A model generated the notes under the pieces. The model saw nothing but the letters and a program-made list of their open reading frames with translations. It was not told the DNA's origin and made no database searches. From Galerina marginata (Eukaryota > Basidiomycota > Agaricomycetes > Agaricales > Galerinaceae): 64,000 nucleotides of DNA. Positions 37,344 through 47,583 of this stretch are shown here, in pieces. The DNA lies in contig JAECYW010000001.1 in NCBI GenBank assembly GCA_023014335.1, positions 1,302,001-1,366,000 of the forward strand, given 5' to 3'. How positions within the stretch are numbered: the stretch's first letter is position 1; the number at the start of each line of letters is the position of its first letter. Both the position numbers and the translations under genes were made by a program.

Positions 37344-39014
37344 TCAAGATCGTCCAAGAAGTACAGACCATTTTATACAAGACATACCCTTTGCAATGAC
37401 CATTTTTATGCTATCTCGGGCTTTGCAATTACCAGGATCTTGGACAGGCTGTGGGTTGTAACCCAGTGGTGGAGGTATGACGCCTTCCTCGTCCGAGTAG
37501 TCACTATCTTCTTGCCAGGGCTGGAGCTCAACCTTGACACCTGCAGGTGTTTGATTGGGCCATCTCTTCTCTCGCTGGATGTCGACTGGGTCGCCATCCG
37601 CCATGTTCTTCATGGAGAGCAGAGTATACTGATTAAGGGATGAATCTTAAGTTGTGCTGAAAGAAAGATAGGGCAAACTTACATGAGCATCATTACCAGC
37701 ATTGTGTAGGTATTCTGTGCGTATTTGAAGCAAGCTGCATGTCTTGTCGAGGGATCTCTTGTCCCCGGCGCCTTCCCCAAGCAGTGCACCGATGAGATCA
37801 GATGTGTCAATGACGAAGATCCCAGTGTCCGGTATGTTGTCAGGTAAAATGTAGGATAGGCCAGTTAGGTCAACCCCCAATTTGTTAAGATCCCTTGGAA
37901 ATTATCAGGATTGACCTCATAAATATCCGTCTGACTCCTTACTTGATATCTTGGCTGTTGTCGTGGAAGACAAGGAAAATAGGACCGTATTCCGCTAGTG
38001 ATTTGATTAAATCATGGATTCGCTCCTTGAACACAGCCTTCTTCACGATCTCGCTCTCTCCGTGCGTGTAATTCTAGCGTTCAGGCCTATTCAGTCGTAC
38101 AGGATCAGGGTAGAATACTGTGGACTGACATAACGATAATCCGGCACATATTGCGAGTTTGTATATTTTCTAGCTTCCTCGACGATCAAATGTCCTCGAT
38201 CTTCTACGGGAATGCCGTCTTTCCAACTGACAAGGCTCCACCCAAATTCTGTGAGCACTGTATGATCGCGCTCCCATGCTTCAAAGTCGAGGGCACACCA
38301 GATACCCCTTTTTTCAGTCCAGAATGTACGGACACGTTCAAAAAGATGACGCCTATGGGTGACAAGAGGGTTGGATCCTTTCAGGCGTTTATTGTTTTTT
38401 TCTATCACCTTCAAATGGATATACTCTAAATAACCCACTTTCAATGTTTGTTGTAGACGCTTACCTTGATCGCTTGGCGTAGGGAGCCACCATCGGGGTA
38501 GACTATCGGAGATATCGTCTTCAGGTTAGATTCCGTCAGGAGACAATCCGAATACGGAAGAGGTACGACATTTTTGGTCAGTTTCATGGCATGGAGCCAA
38601 TAACGAAGATAATCGACTTGAGCCGAAGAAAACAGGAGACGGGCTTCTCCGGTCGGAAAAGTGCCTTTTTGTTGGTTTTTGAGTTAGATTCACCAGAAGG
38701 AAAATAATCATGGGCATTACCCATGTACATCTGAACTCCCTTAATGCCTTCGACATGTAGAGGGTGGTCAGGATGAATCAGAGCATCGTGCGCTTTGAAA
38801 ACGCTTATGAGTTGCACACTGACGAGAAATTTAAATTTGGCATACATAGTGCTGACTTGACTGGTGCTCTGTCCTCGACATCTGGGAGTGCTTGATGCCT
38901 AAACGATCATTAGCCTCCTTTCACGAAGTGAGCTCAACAGGGCAGCGCGTACCACTCAAACCAAATATCGGTGTACCGGTAGTAGCCCGTAACCACAGGG
39001 ACGTCGCCAGACAT
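37344..39014 (-). CDS. Gfd2/YDR514C-like DEDDh-fold exonuclease-like protein
   Basis: Protein of the fungal Gfd2/YDR514C group, whose members carry an RNase H-like exonuclease fold; the activity is not established. The start at 39014 gives MSGDVPVVTGYYRYTDIWFE and a conserved N-terminal block (HPDHPLHVEGIKGVQMYMGN). The nuclease-like domain has WCALDFEAWERDHTVLTEFG (first Asp-x-Glu), FLVFHDNSQDIKYL (second Asp), FVIDTSDLIGALL, and HNAGNDAHYTLLSM (final His and Asp). All four acidic positions and the His are present, so catalysis is plausible. The C-terminal tail is acidic and Pro-rich. The total is about 430 aa. It is head-to-head with the CENP-A gene over 255 bp. The last splice site near 37390 is uncertain, so the terminus may differ by a few residues. 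Confidence 0.75.
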
Positions 39015-39269
39015 GGGATCTGGGATAGATGATCAAGGTATAAAGAGATAATCGATTGCGCGTTTTTAAAGAACAAGTTGCGCGTCTAATTTGCTTCCCT
39101 GATCAATAGAGCACGAGGGCTGAAAGGAAACACGATCACGGACCCTTTCTTTCCTTTTCGGGACGCAAGTTCAAGTCTGTCTTTGCTCTCATTGTCTGTC
39201 CTTCGTTCATTTTCTCAAAGAGGCATATCGACGGGACGACGGCGCTGGGTAGCGAAATAGCTCACCTGC
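39015..39269. promoter_or_regulatory. Bidirectional promoter Gfd2-like/CENP-A
   Basis: 255 bp between divergent start codons with GC-rich and pyrimidine-rich patches. It must contain both core promoters. No histone-specific promoter element was recognised, in line with CENP-A genes not being regulated like bulk histones, which is an inference. Confidence 0.45.
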
Positions 39270-39964
<695 letters not shown>

Positions 39965-40484
39965 TTTATCATGTCTAGTATGCGATTTCTTCTTTTGACT
40001 CTGGACGTAATGATTTTTTTTGTATATCTCGCTTTGAACTTTGCGCCGACCTCCTTTTGTATTCGCTACAACACCTGCTCTTTTGCCACCTGATCCTCCA
40101 TTCTTTCTATATATTTTTGTCCAGGAGTAGTTACAATAAGTAAAATATTAGTAATACCGCAATCATAAGATGTTGCTCTGAGAGAGCCTGTACCGATGTA
40201 TGCAAGTCCCAAGATCACCTTTTGAGGGCGGGATTCACTCCTCATCGGTCGAAATCGCGTGCTGTTTTGTCGCCGAGAAGCCCAGTATCGGCCACCTGCA
40301 ACCTGTAAAGTCTGGGATCAGTGTATACTCCAGGGAGAAACAGCTAATATGCGTCTGGCCGGTCATATTAGATCAAGAAGGATTCACTGAGTGCCGCCAT
40401 TCCCTTAGGAATAAAGATAGGGCTCCCTCGATACCACTTTTGTTGTCATTCCGATTTGAAAATGGCTCGCAACTCACTAGGATA
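39965..40484. other. Convergent 3' intergenic region
   Basis: Lies between the ends of the CENP-A gene and the COX18-like gene. It is AT-rich at 40000-40190, with no coding frame with family features. It should contain both 3' UTRs. Confidence 0.55.
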
Positions 40485-41648
40485 TCATAACTTCCGGGCT
40501 TCAGGGCCGGTCGGTTGAGTTCGAGTTGAGGTTTGCTGTGGCGCAGCTTGCAATGCACTAATACGTCGCCTTCTTCGTCGGGCGTCATTCCATTCCATTA
40601 CCCACGTCTGAATCAAACCGAATCCAGCAGAAGTGACCCAGTATAGTGCAACACTCTAGTTCTCCGTTAGATGCATTGACGAGCATGACGCTCAGAGACG
40701 TACCCCAGGAGTCATAGCAGCAATGATAATTCTTATAATCGACAGTCCTCTGAGGACCGACTTGATAACCTTCCCAGGGTGGAGACGCGGCTTCTCGCCC
40801 TCGGCGACGCGATTTGCCTCTTCATCCTCGGCTCTTCGTTGTTGTGCCTTTTCGGCCGCAGTCATAACCCAATTTCCAGACTCCACGTTGGCCATGGTCA
40901 GAAATCCCAATACAACAGGTAGTGTCATAGTTGGATCTGGATGGGCTAGGGAGGTCAATGTCAAGAAGCTCTCGGCATCGAAGAGGGTCGGAGCGACGGA
41001 AAGCCGGTTCAAGACAACAGTAAACCCGACAAATACTGGAAGTTGAGATAAGGGTGGCAAAATAATTGAAGGCAGCGGATTGCAATGGTATTGTTCGAAG
41101 AGTTCTTTTCGCCGTGCGGTCAACTTTGTGAAGAAAAGTCATTCAGAGATACGACAGTGCAGCAAATGGAGGGACGCACCACTTGTACACATTTTTCCGA
41201 ATGAAATTTCTGTAATGCCTTCTTATCTCCTCTCAATCCAGAGGCTTTCATCTCGTCGAGTATGCGTTTTGAAACCAGCGGCTTCAGTTTTTCGAGTTCT
41301 GGCACAACAATTTCTTCCAATCGTCGTGAACGCTCTTTACCCTGCCACAGAGACGCCGAGCTAAGTATTTGAGCTAGAATTAATGTCTGAAAAGCGAACC
41401 CATATTGAGATAGGTAGAAGGACGAGTCGAGAGACAATGGTGACGACAATTATAGTTGTAGAATAAGTAGGGAATGACGGTGGGATGGGAAGCGCCAGAG
41501 CCAGGTCAAGGAACCCATTACAGACGCTCTGGACAAAGAAACGGCGATCTGCAGGGTTTGCGCGTCTAGGAGGCGGCCAGGTGGTTTTGAGGGTAGGCGG
41601 TCGTAGTCGCGCTCTGTGAAGAGCCAACATTGTCGTGTAAAATTCCAA
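40485..41648 (-). CDS. Mitochondrial inner membrane insertase, COX18/OXA family
   Basis: YidC/Oxa1-type insertase, most like COX18, which exports the C-terminal domain of Cox2 across the inner membrane. The N-terminus (ATG at 41648, or the in-frame 41630) is Arg/Leu/Pro-rich without acidic residues, a good mitochondrial presequence. The first transmembrane region is YSTTIIVVTIVSRLVLLPIS. A charged matrix loop follows (RRLEEIVVPELEKLKPLVSK). Then comes a conserved helix PLSQLPVFVGFTVVLNRLS and the C-terminal helix pair with IAAMTPGSVALYWVTSAGFG. The last exon joins at CTAG acceptor 40650s to restore SVALYW and ends at 40485 after an Arg-rich tail. The length is roughly 330 aa. The absence of a long ribosome-binding coiled tail argues for COX18 rather than OXA1, but this is not certain. 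Confidence 0.72.
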
Positions 41649-41918
41649 GCTCTTCCTTTTCTGGTTCTGGGCAAAATTTCCACATTTTCTTGTCTGTCAA
41701 CAGTGTCGCGATTCACATATGTACTTCAAGATTCAACTTCCTTTACTCATTAAATAATAACTTCGGAGTGTGAGTATTTTTTTCTTATATCCAGGTGTCA
41801 GGCATATGCAAGTTTTTGATGATTGTGATGAAAGCGTAATCAGGTCTCCACATAAAAAGAGCATACATCCTAAGCTTAGTGACGTCCTTCTCCCCTCTCC
41901 CAAAAAACTTTCGAGTAC

Positions 41919-42693
41919 TCAGAAAACCAGTTGATGAGGGAACTGGCCCTTCGACAAGCCCCAGCTAGCCTTGAGGTATTTGGAAAGGTTTTCGGTTTGC
42001 TTGATGGAGGCGAGGAGAGCGCCGTCGACGGCTTTCTGATCACCGGCTTTGGATTCGTGGATGGGCTGCTTGGCCTTAGGTTTGCCATCCTCGAAGAATT
42101 CTTCCTCCGCTGAGCTGGTGCTTTTGGCGGTAGGCTTGGCAAAGTAGGCGTCGTCGAACTTCTCATCGATCTAGAGTATGGTGTGTCACGGTATGTTCGT
42201 AGTTAAGCTCGCAGAATAATGTACATACCTTGAGACCTGAAACATCGACTTTGGTAGATGTGGCGATAACATATGCCTGGTTCACTCGTCGCAGAGGAAC
42301 GCCGTTGATCTTGTATGGACCAGTGACCAATAACAGACCACTTGGAAGTTGCTTCAAAAATACAACCCGCTTGCCCCTGTAACGTCCGGCCAGTAGAATC
42401 AAGACGGCACCGGGGGTGATGGTCGAGCGGAGGGATGGGGGATTGGGGGATTTGCGGCTCTTCTTGGGGTGACGCACATCCTCAGCGGGGTAGAAACGAG
42501 GAGCTTTTGTGGTGGGAACGAGACGCTTTCCACCGTTCTTGTCGCCACCAATTGTCTTCTCGACGTGTTCTGCTGGCGTTTCCGCGGCGGGCTTGGTACT
42601 CTTTTTTTGCCCTTTGAAGAGGGCGCGTTTGGCGAACACCTGGGAACGGGAGAGGCGCCCGACGCCAGGAACGAGTTCTTTACTTCTGGCCAT
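41919..42693 (-). CDS. RPL6: 60S ribosomal protein eL6 (L6)
   Basis: Component of the large cytosolic ribosomal subunit. Two exons, 42693-42229 and 42170-41919, join in phase to 238 aa. The N-terminus is basic ([20 protein letters not shown]). The KOW-like core reads [40 protein letters not shown] and [19 protein letters not shown]. The C-terminal exon starts [13 protein letters not shown] and ends [18 protein letters not shown]. The size and C-terminus fit fungal eL6. A 45-nt intron (42739-42695) in the 5' UTR ends one base before the ATG, like the RPL9 leader intron. It is followed on the same strand by the COX18-like gene and is divergent from the HAD phosphatase gene. Confidence 0.93.
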
Positions 42694-43214
42694 TCTGAGA
42701 AAGGTTAGGTGGATGTCAATCGACACGGTGAGCACACACCTTGTTGTCTTGAGGTCGTCGAGGCCGATGCCTATAATATTGTACAAGTCTGGATTAGGTG
42801 CCGAGTGTGGCTTGAGAGCTGCACAGTACCACCGGAAAGTGCCGCATAAACTCTAAGATATCAGATTAGATTAGATAACCCCGCCATCGCGTCCTTTTCT
42901 TCATCCCAGAGCTATCCTAGATACCTCTCTTACCTCGTGCTTCAAATTTTCAGGTCAACACAATTTCGTTCATCTCCGAGTCACATAACATAACCATGAT
43001 TAAAATCTTGTATTTGTAGTGGGTAGTGCTCCACCCCTTGTAAGATTATCCAGTTTCCTTTCGAGACTCAGCGGGCTGCTTTCTGTTGCCCGCCAGACTC
43101 CCTCATTTTCTCTCTGCCACAATTTGAGGTGGCCCACGTGTCACCACTTGCACAGGATTCACCGATTCAGGGCCGAGTCAACTTTGTTTGCTTGTAACCA
43201 CCACCACACCAGCG
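42694..43214. promoter_or_regulatory. Divergent RPL6/SDT1-like promoter region with RPL6 leader intron
   Basis: About 520 bp between divergent starts. On the minus strand it includes the RPL6 leader and its 45-nt intron (42739-42695, donor AAG|GTGTGT, acceptor TTTCTCAG). On the + strand no convincing coding sequence was seen before the SDT1-like start. An in-frame upstream ATG at 43188 exists. Confidence 0.55.
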
Positions 43215-44189
43215 ATGTCTGATCAACCCAATGGACAACCTCCTGAAGATGATCGTCTGATTGTCTGGTTTGATATTGACAATACCCTCTATTCAGCTAG
43301 TTCGAACATCTCCCATGCAATGGGGACAAAGATCCATGGTCAATATACCCTTCGATCCGTTCGAACGAGATCGCACTAAACTTGGTCCCAGCTTATTTCG
43401 TCAACCTTGGGCTGTCCCATGAGGATGCATCCGAATTGCATATGAAATATTACACCCAATATGGTCTCGCTCTTCGAGGTCTAACTCGGCATCACGACGT
43501 TGGTAATGTAATTCTAGCATTTCCAATGATCACCATTGAACGGCTGATACCTTCCTCCAGATCCCTTAGACTTCGATCGTAAATGCGATGGCTCTCTTCC
43601 ATTGGAAGATATGATCTCATACAATCCATCTCTCCGCAAACTCTTTCAGGATATAGATAGAAGCAAGGTCCGGGTTTGGGCATTAACAAACGCCTATCGT
43701 CCAGTATGTTGTTTGACCGTCCATCTATTATTGCTGTGTCTCACTCGAATTTGTAGCATGCAGAACGCGTCTTGCGCATCCTAAAGCTAGATGATCTTGT
43801 CGATGGCTTGGTTTACTGCGACTACGAGGTCGAGAACTTTGTCTGCAAGCCTGAGCCCGAATATTACGAGATGGTTCGTGCTATTTTCAACAAGACTCTG
43901 GGGCTGTAACCGATTATTTGTTCAGGCAATGAAGAAGGCCAACGTCAATGACCCTTCAAAGTGCTATTTTATTGACGATAATCGCAAGAACGTGGATGCA
44001 GCGCGGGATCTTGGGTGGGCCCATTGCGTTCATTTTTGCGAAAAGGGTCTAGAAGCAATGGAAGGTGGTAAGATCAAGGAAATCGACGACTCCAGGGAGC
44101 CTGGTGCAGCAGACAACGATGTCGTCGATGTCCCTACCCTGGAATATTTAAGAATCGTGTGGCCCGAAATATTCAAGCCATCGAAATAG
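43215..44189 (+). CDS. HAD-family pyrimidine/lysolipid phosphatase, SDT1/PHM8-like
   Basis: Haloacid dehalogenase phosphatase of the Sdt1/Phm8 group, acting on nucleoside monophosphates or lysophosphatidic acid. Five exons, 43215-43338, 43392-43502, 43561-43703, 43757-43873 and 43926-44189, join in phase to 252 aa. HAD motif 1 is WFDIDNTLYSA (nucleophile Asp). Motif 2 is RVWALTNAY. Motif 3 is the Lys of FVCKPEPEYYEMAMKK. Motif 4 is CYFIDDNRKNVDAA with its acidic pair. All catalytic residues are present. The chosen start MSDQPNG is preferred over an in-frame ATG at 43188. The spliced reading IHAYFVNLGLSHEDA matches the cap region of these enzymes. The gene lies upstream of, and in tandem with, the small Tma17-like gene. 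Confidence 0.88.
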
Positions 44190-44449
44190 AATCATTGGCC
44201 ATTCAAGATTATTTTGTTCGTATCTAGATGCCTGACTTCCGTACCCATATGTTACTGCCCCATGATCAAAATTGTACACACTTCGCAGCGTCAGCGCTGC
44301 AACAACTTGTGAACAATCCAATCGACTTACTGACGTCAGCGTAAAGATGTCGTTTCCGTGAATTGATCCGGCATGACCGTCGACGCGAGTTCAGGCTCTG
44401 AGAAAAACCTCATGCGAGATGCTGCCTTTCGAAACTGCGACCTTCTACG

Positions 44450-44945
44450 ATGGAATACAGGCCCCGGTTTGCCCAACCCTTCACACTGAGTGAAGCGATA
44501 CACCTTGATGTAGCCGTCATAACAGAAGGTAAGTGATGGCCAATTGGCATACTCTAACAGTCCGGAATTCACCTCAACAGAAATTTCACGGCTCCAAAAC
44601 TCTCTGAGGCATTTAAGAGAGACACAAACTGTCCTCGACCAAGCTTTGAAGGAGGAAGGGGAAGAAGATCAAGAAATCAAGAAAGCTTTCGATGAAAACC
44701 AAATTGTCATGTAGGTGCATTATTCCCAGTTATTGGTCTCACAGCTACTGGAATGGATTACTCACGCGTGAATCGCCAGCGGCTCGCAAGAGGAGCGTAT
44801 AAGCATACTAAAGATGGCTTTAACGGAGAAGGGAATCATTGCCGGATCCCACTATGATTTACAGTCTCCATCTCAGCCTGCACCGTCGCCAACGAGGCAG
44901 GCGCCTGCAACTGAAGAAGCCGGAGATGATGGTGTTTATCTGTAA
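44450..44945 (+). CDS. Small coiled-coil protein, Tma17/Adc17-like
   Basis: Three exons, 44450-44528, 44581-44710 and 44780-44945, join in phase to 124 aa with canonical donors (GTAAGT, GTAGGT). The N-terminus (FTLSEAIHLDV) leads to a helical region EISRLQNSLRHLRETQTVLD, an acidic loop, then KAFDENQIVIGSQEERISIL. A short Pro-rich tail ends at 44945. The spacing of the paired helices, with an acidic insert and an EN-x-x-I-x-x-x-x-ER element, resembles yeast Tma17/Adc17, an assembly chaperone for the proteasome base. The resemblance is by pattern only and the sequence identity I can see is low. The protein is shorter than yeast Tma17. The gene model itself is solid; the family call is tentative. 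Confidence 0.6.
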
Positions 44946-45438
44946 TTCTACTTTTCTTACCGTTTTGTTTAGAATCTCGCCTGAGAGGGCTTATTTCGTC
45001 ATTTCAAATCGTTTGTTGGTCAAGGTGTTGGGAGCATCAGTGGTTATCGGCGTCAATCGAGTATACACGCTATAACATAAAATAAGCGCTCTTACTTAAG
45101 TGATCGGTACAAGCAAACTAGTGCTAAGACGGTACTTCACAATAGAACGTATAATAGACATAAGAGTCGAGAATCAATGAGAAGAACAGGATGTTACAAT
45201 TGTTACAATTAGTCATTCATCTACGAGAGATTAAAAGTTGTACGTCTTGAGCTCTGCGTACACGGTGCGGTTCACCCTCCACCTAGCCCTCCTGTGAGTC
45301 GTCAGTCGCTTTTGGTATGTCATAACCAACCGCACGTCCCATGGTTTATCTTCAAAGCGGCTAACGAGTGTTACATCCGCGTCTTCGTGCCAAGCATGCA
45401 AAGCAAATTGCGCTAATCAATGAGAGTGTCGATGCGAA
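44946..45438. other. Intergenic spacer
   Basis: No recognised gene. It is AT-rich around 45070-45230 and holds the 3' UTR of the preceding gene. Confidence 0.5.
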
Positions 45439-45975
45439 TTAAGAACCGGTGTACGGCGCAGTGGGGGCAAAGATGACATTTCCGGTCCTTGTGATTGTCA
45501 CCCCACTGACGCTAGCATGTTGACTTTTGCTTTGAGGAAGAATTTGTTGATGGAGGTACGGAGAGCGAGTGGTACCGCTTTGGGTACATATTATCTCGGT
45601 CTGGATGTCAGCATCGCAGAAGTCGACTATCACTCCTGACGGGCGAGTGGAGGAGACTGCTGACCTGACCACCTGTTTGGGTGACTCATTGTGTGGGTTT
45701 CGATATCGTCCCGCGGGTGGGAATGTCAGGAAGGTTGGTGGGAGGGGTCCCAGAGCCTAGAAGGCGTTTGGGATTTGCCTTGGGGGTTTCCCGGAGGAAC
45801 TCTGAAAGTGAGCTGAGTGATCTGACTGTGTATCGAAGAGCAAGGCCTGTGGGAGGGAGAGCTTCGCGTCGGGAAGGTGGTGTTTCGTGAATTGCGACAC
45901 CGTTTTCTTAACAGCGTCAAGCTGGTTTTTCAGAGGGTCCGCCGGAGAGGTTGGCGCTGAGCCTTGAGGTATCAT
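45439..45975 (-). pseudogene. Doubtful open frame with one in-frame stop
   Basis: A single minus-strand frame runs from an ATG at 45975 (MIPQGSAPTSPADPLKNQ) to a stop at 45439, interrupted by one TAG at about 45757-45759. The N-terminal part looks like a helical polar segment; the rest is Ser/Thr/Pro-rich, and no family is recognised. The TAG is the end of a CTTCTAG sequence that would make a good splice acceptor, so the stop may lie within an intron. However, no donor I tried gave a clean join into the downstream open part. It is either a small lineage-specific gene with an unusual intron, a decaying gene, or chance. Confidence 0.25.
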
Positions 45976-45992
45976 ATGTTACATGGTAACTC

Positions 45993-46014
45993 AGGTATCT
46001 ATAAAGAGATACCT
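45993..46014. repeat. 8-bp perfect hairpin
   Basis: AGGTATCT (45993-46000) and AGATACCT (46007-46014) form a perfect inverted repeat around a six-base loop. A further AGGTATC copy lies about 26 bp upstream. Its role is unknown. Confidence 0.8.
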
Positions 46015-46409
46015 CGTCAGCTCATAGATTGTAAGAATAACGAGAATAGAAATAGAAAGGTTGAAGCAGACAAGAAAATAGAAACACCCTACGAAACATA
46101 TTCTTTTGACGAGACAGGTGAATAACGACGGGTGGGCGAAAAACTTGGCGATGGTCCGCGTCGATTCAACGTCGATTAGCGGCGCGACTTAGATCAATTG
46201 ATGGCTTATCTTGAGTTTGAATGTGAGGCTAGCTCTAAGGGAACGTAGGAAATCGTAAGGATTGGGATTGTGTCTGAGGGAATGTGGCAAACATGGGCGC
46301 AGCTGCTCAGGAAATTGGTTGTGCGCATAACGGTGGCTTGGTCTCGAAGGGGAGGCGGCCCGAGGGCATCTGGATCATGGAAAGTGCGCCATCAAATGTG
46401 CGGCGATCA

Positions 46410-46433
46410 GTGCGGCGGCAAAGTCCGCCGCAC
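46410..46433. repeat. 9-bp GC-rich perfect hairpin
   Basis: GTGCGGCGG (46410-46418) pairs exactly with CCGCCGCAC (46425-46433) across a six-base loop. The stem is almost all G and C. No T run follows, so it is not a standard terminator-like structure; its function is unknown. Confidence 0.85.
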
Positions 46434-47583
46434 ACTCGTGACTTTCTCGTGACGCGCTCGATAAGATTACGATAGCGGTCTAAAAATATCTCGCTGCCTC
46501 TGGACGATATTTTGGCCTTTTATGCATCTTTCCTAGGGCGATTTCAATGCATGAGATGTGTGCATACAAACCTAACGTCTAGATACACCTAATAGTGCAC
46601 TTTTTTGCCACAATTTCGGTGCAGAAATCATAGCAAGGCTCCGTTTATATCATGACGGATGACAAGGCCTGCTTGTAATTTGAAGCTTGAATCACTCGAA
46701 GAAAATAGAAAACGAACAATGCATTTTGAACTAAGAAATTAGTTACAGTGAGAGTGGCTGGGGAAAGGGGCGACGAAGCGAGGAGCGGGATAACGGAAGT
46801 CAAAGATGCTGGTGGTGCACATGCAGTCGTCGCGCTACTACAAACTGCTTCACACCATGACACGTCGTGTCCATACTTATCACCTTGCCCCAAGTCAACA
46901 CCCCCGCTACTGACCCCTGCCCGACATCATCGTTCGTCCGCCGCCTGTACTTCAAATCAGCAGTATTACTGCTGCCGCCCCTTTCGTCCACAAGGCCACA
47001 TCGTTCGTAGCCGCGGGTTGTGCTCTTCCGCCTGCAGCTGCAGTTAGGTTGTGTGCTTTGACAGGTGGCATCAAGGTGACATTGGCGCTGGGGGAAGTGG
47101 CGTGGTGGCTGAATAGCAGCGCAGGCAGAAAGTTGTGACGGCGCCTGGAATCTGTGCCGACGAGAAGGTTGGGCCTGTAATGAGGGGTCAGTGAGACCCA
47201 ACGAAGACAGGAAAGAGATACGAATCAAAACGCCAACTCGTTTGTGGTGTATTGGCGGTTGCCCCGACGCCCTTGAAGCCTTGCAATTGTTCTAGTCGTG
47301 GTCACCGTGGAATCGTCGTTTTGTAAGCCAAAACTGGGCATAGAAAACCATAAAAGTAACCAAACGGTCGCAGAAGCCCTCTACTCGCATAAGGCTTCAA
47401 GCGCACGGACAGGAGAAGAGGAGTCGCGAACTTCGGTGGTGGAGTTGACGAGGAAAACGCGTTGGGGACAAAACACGTGTGCAGCTCGGAGATCGACGGT
47501 CGCGTTTATTCCCGTTTTGATGGTGGTTTGGAACAAACATGCCGGGCGCTTTGTTTCTTCTTTCTACTTACCAGCGCATCTTT

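Noticed and set aside
46800..47228. 142-codon minus-strand frame as a gene
   Set aside because: His/Arg/Ser-rich, without splice-site support or a recognisable family. It overlaps other frames of similar length.
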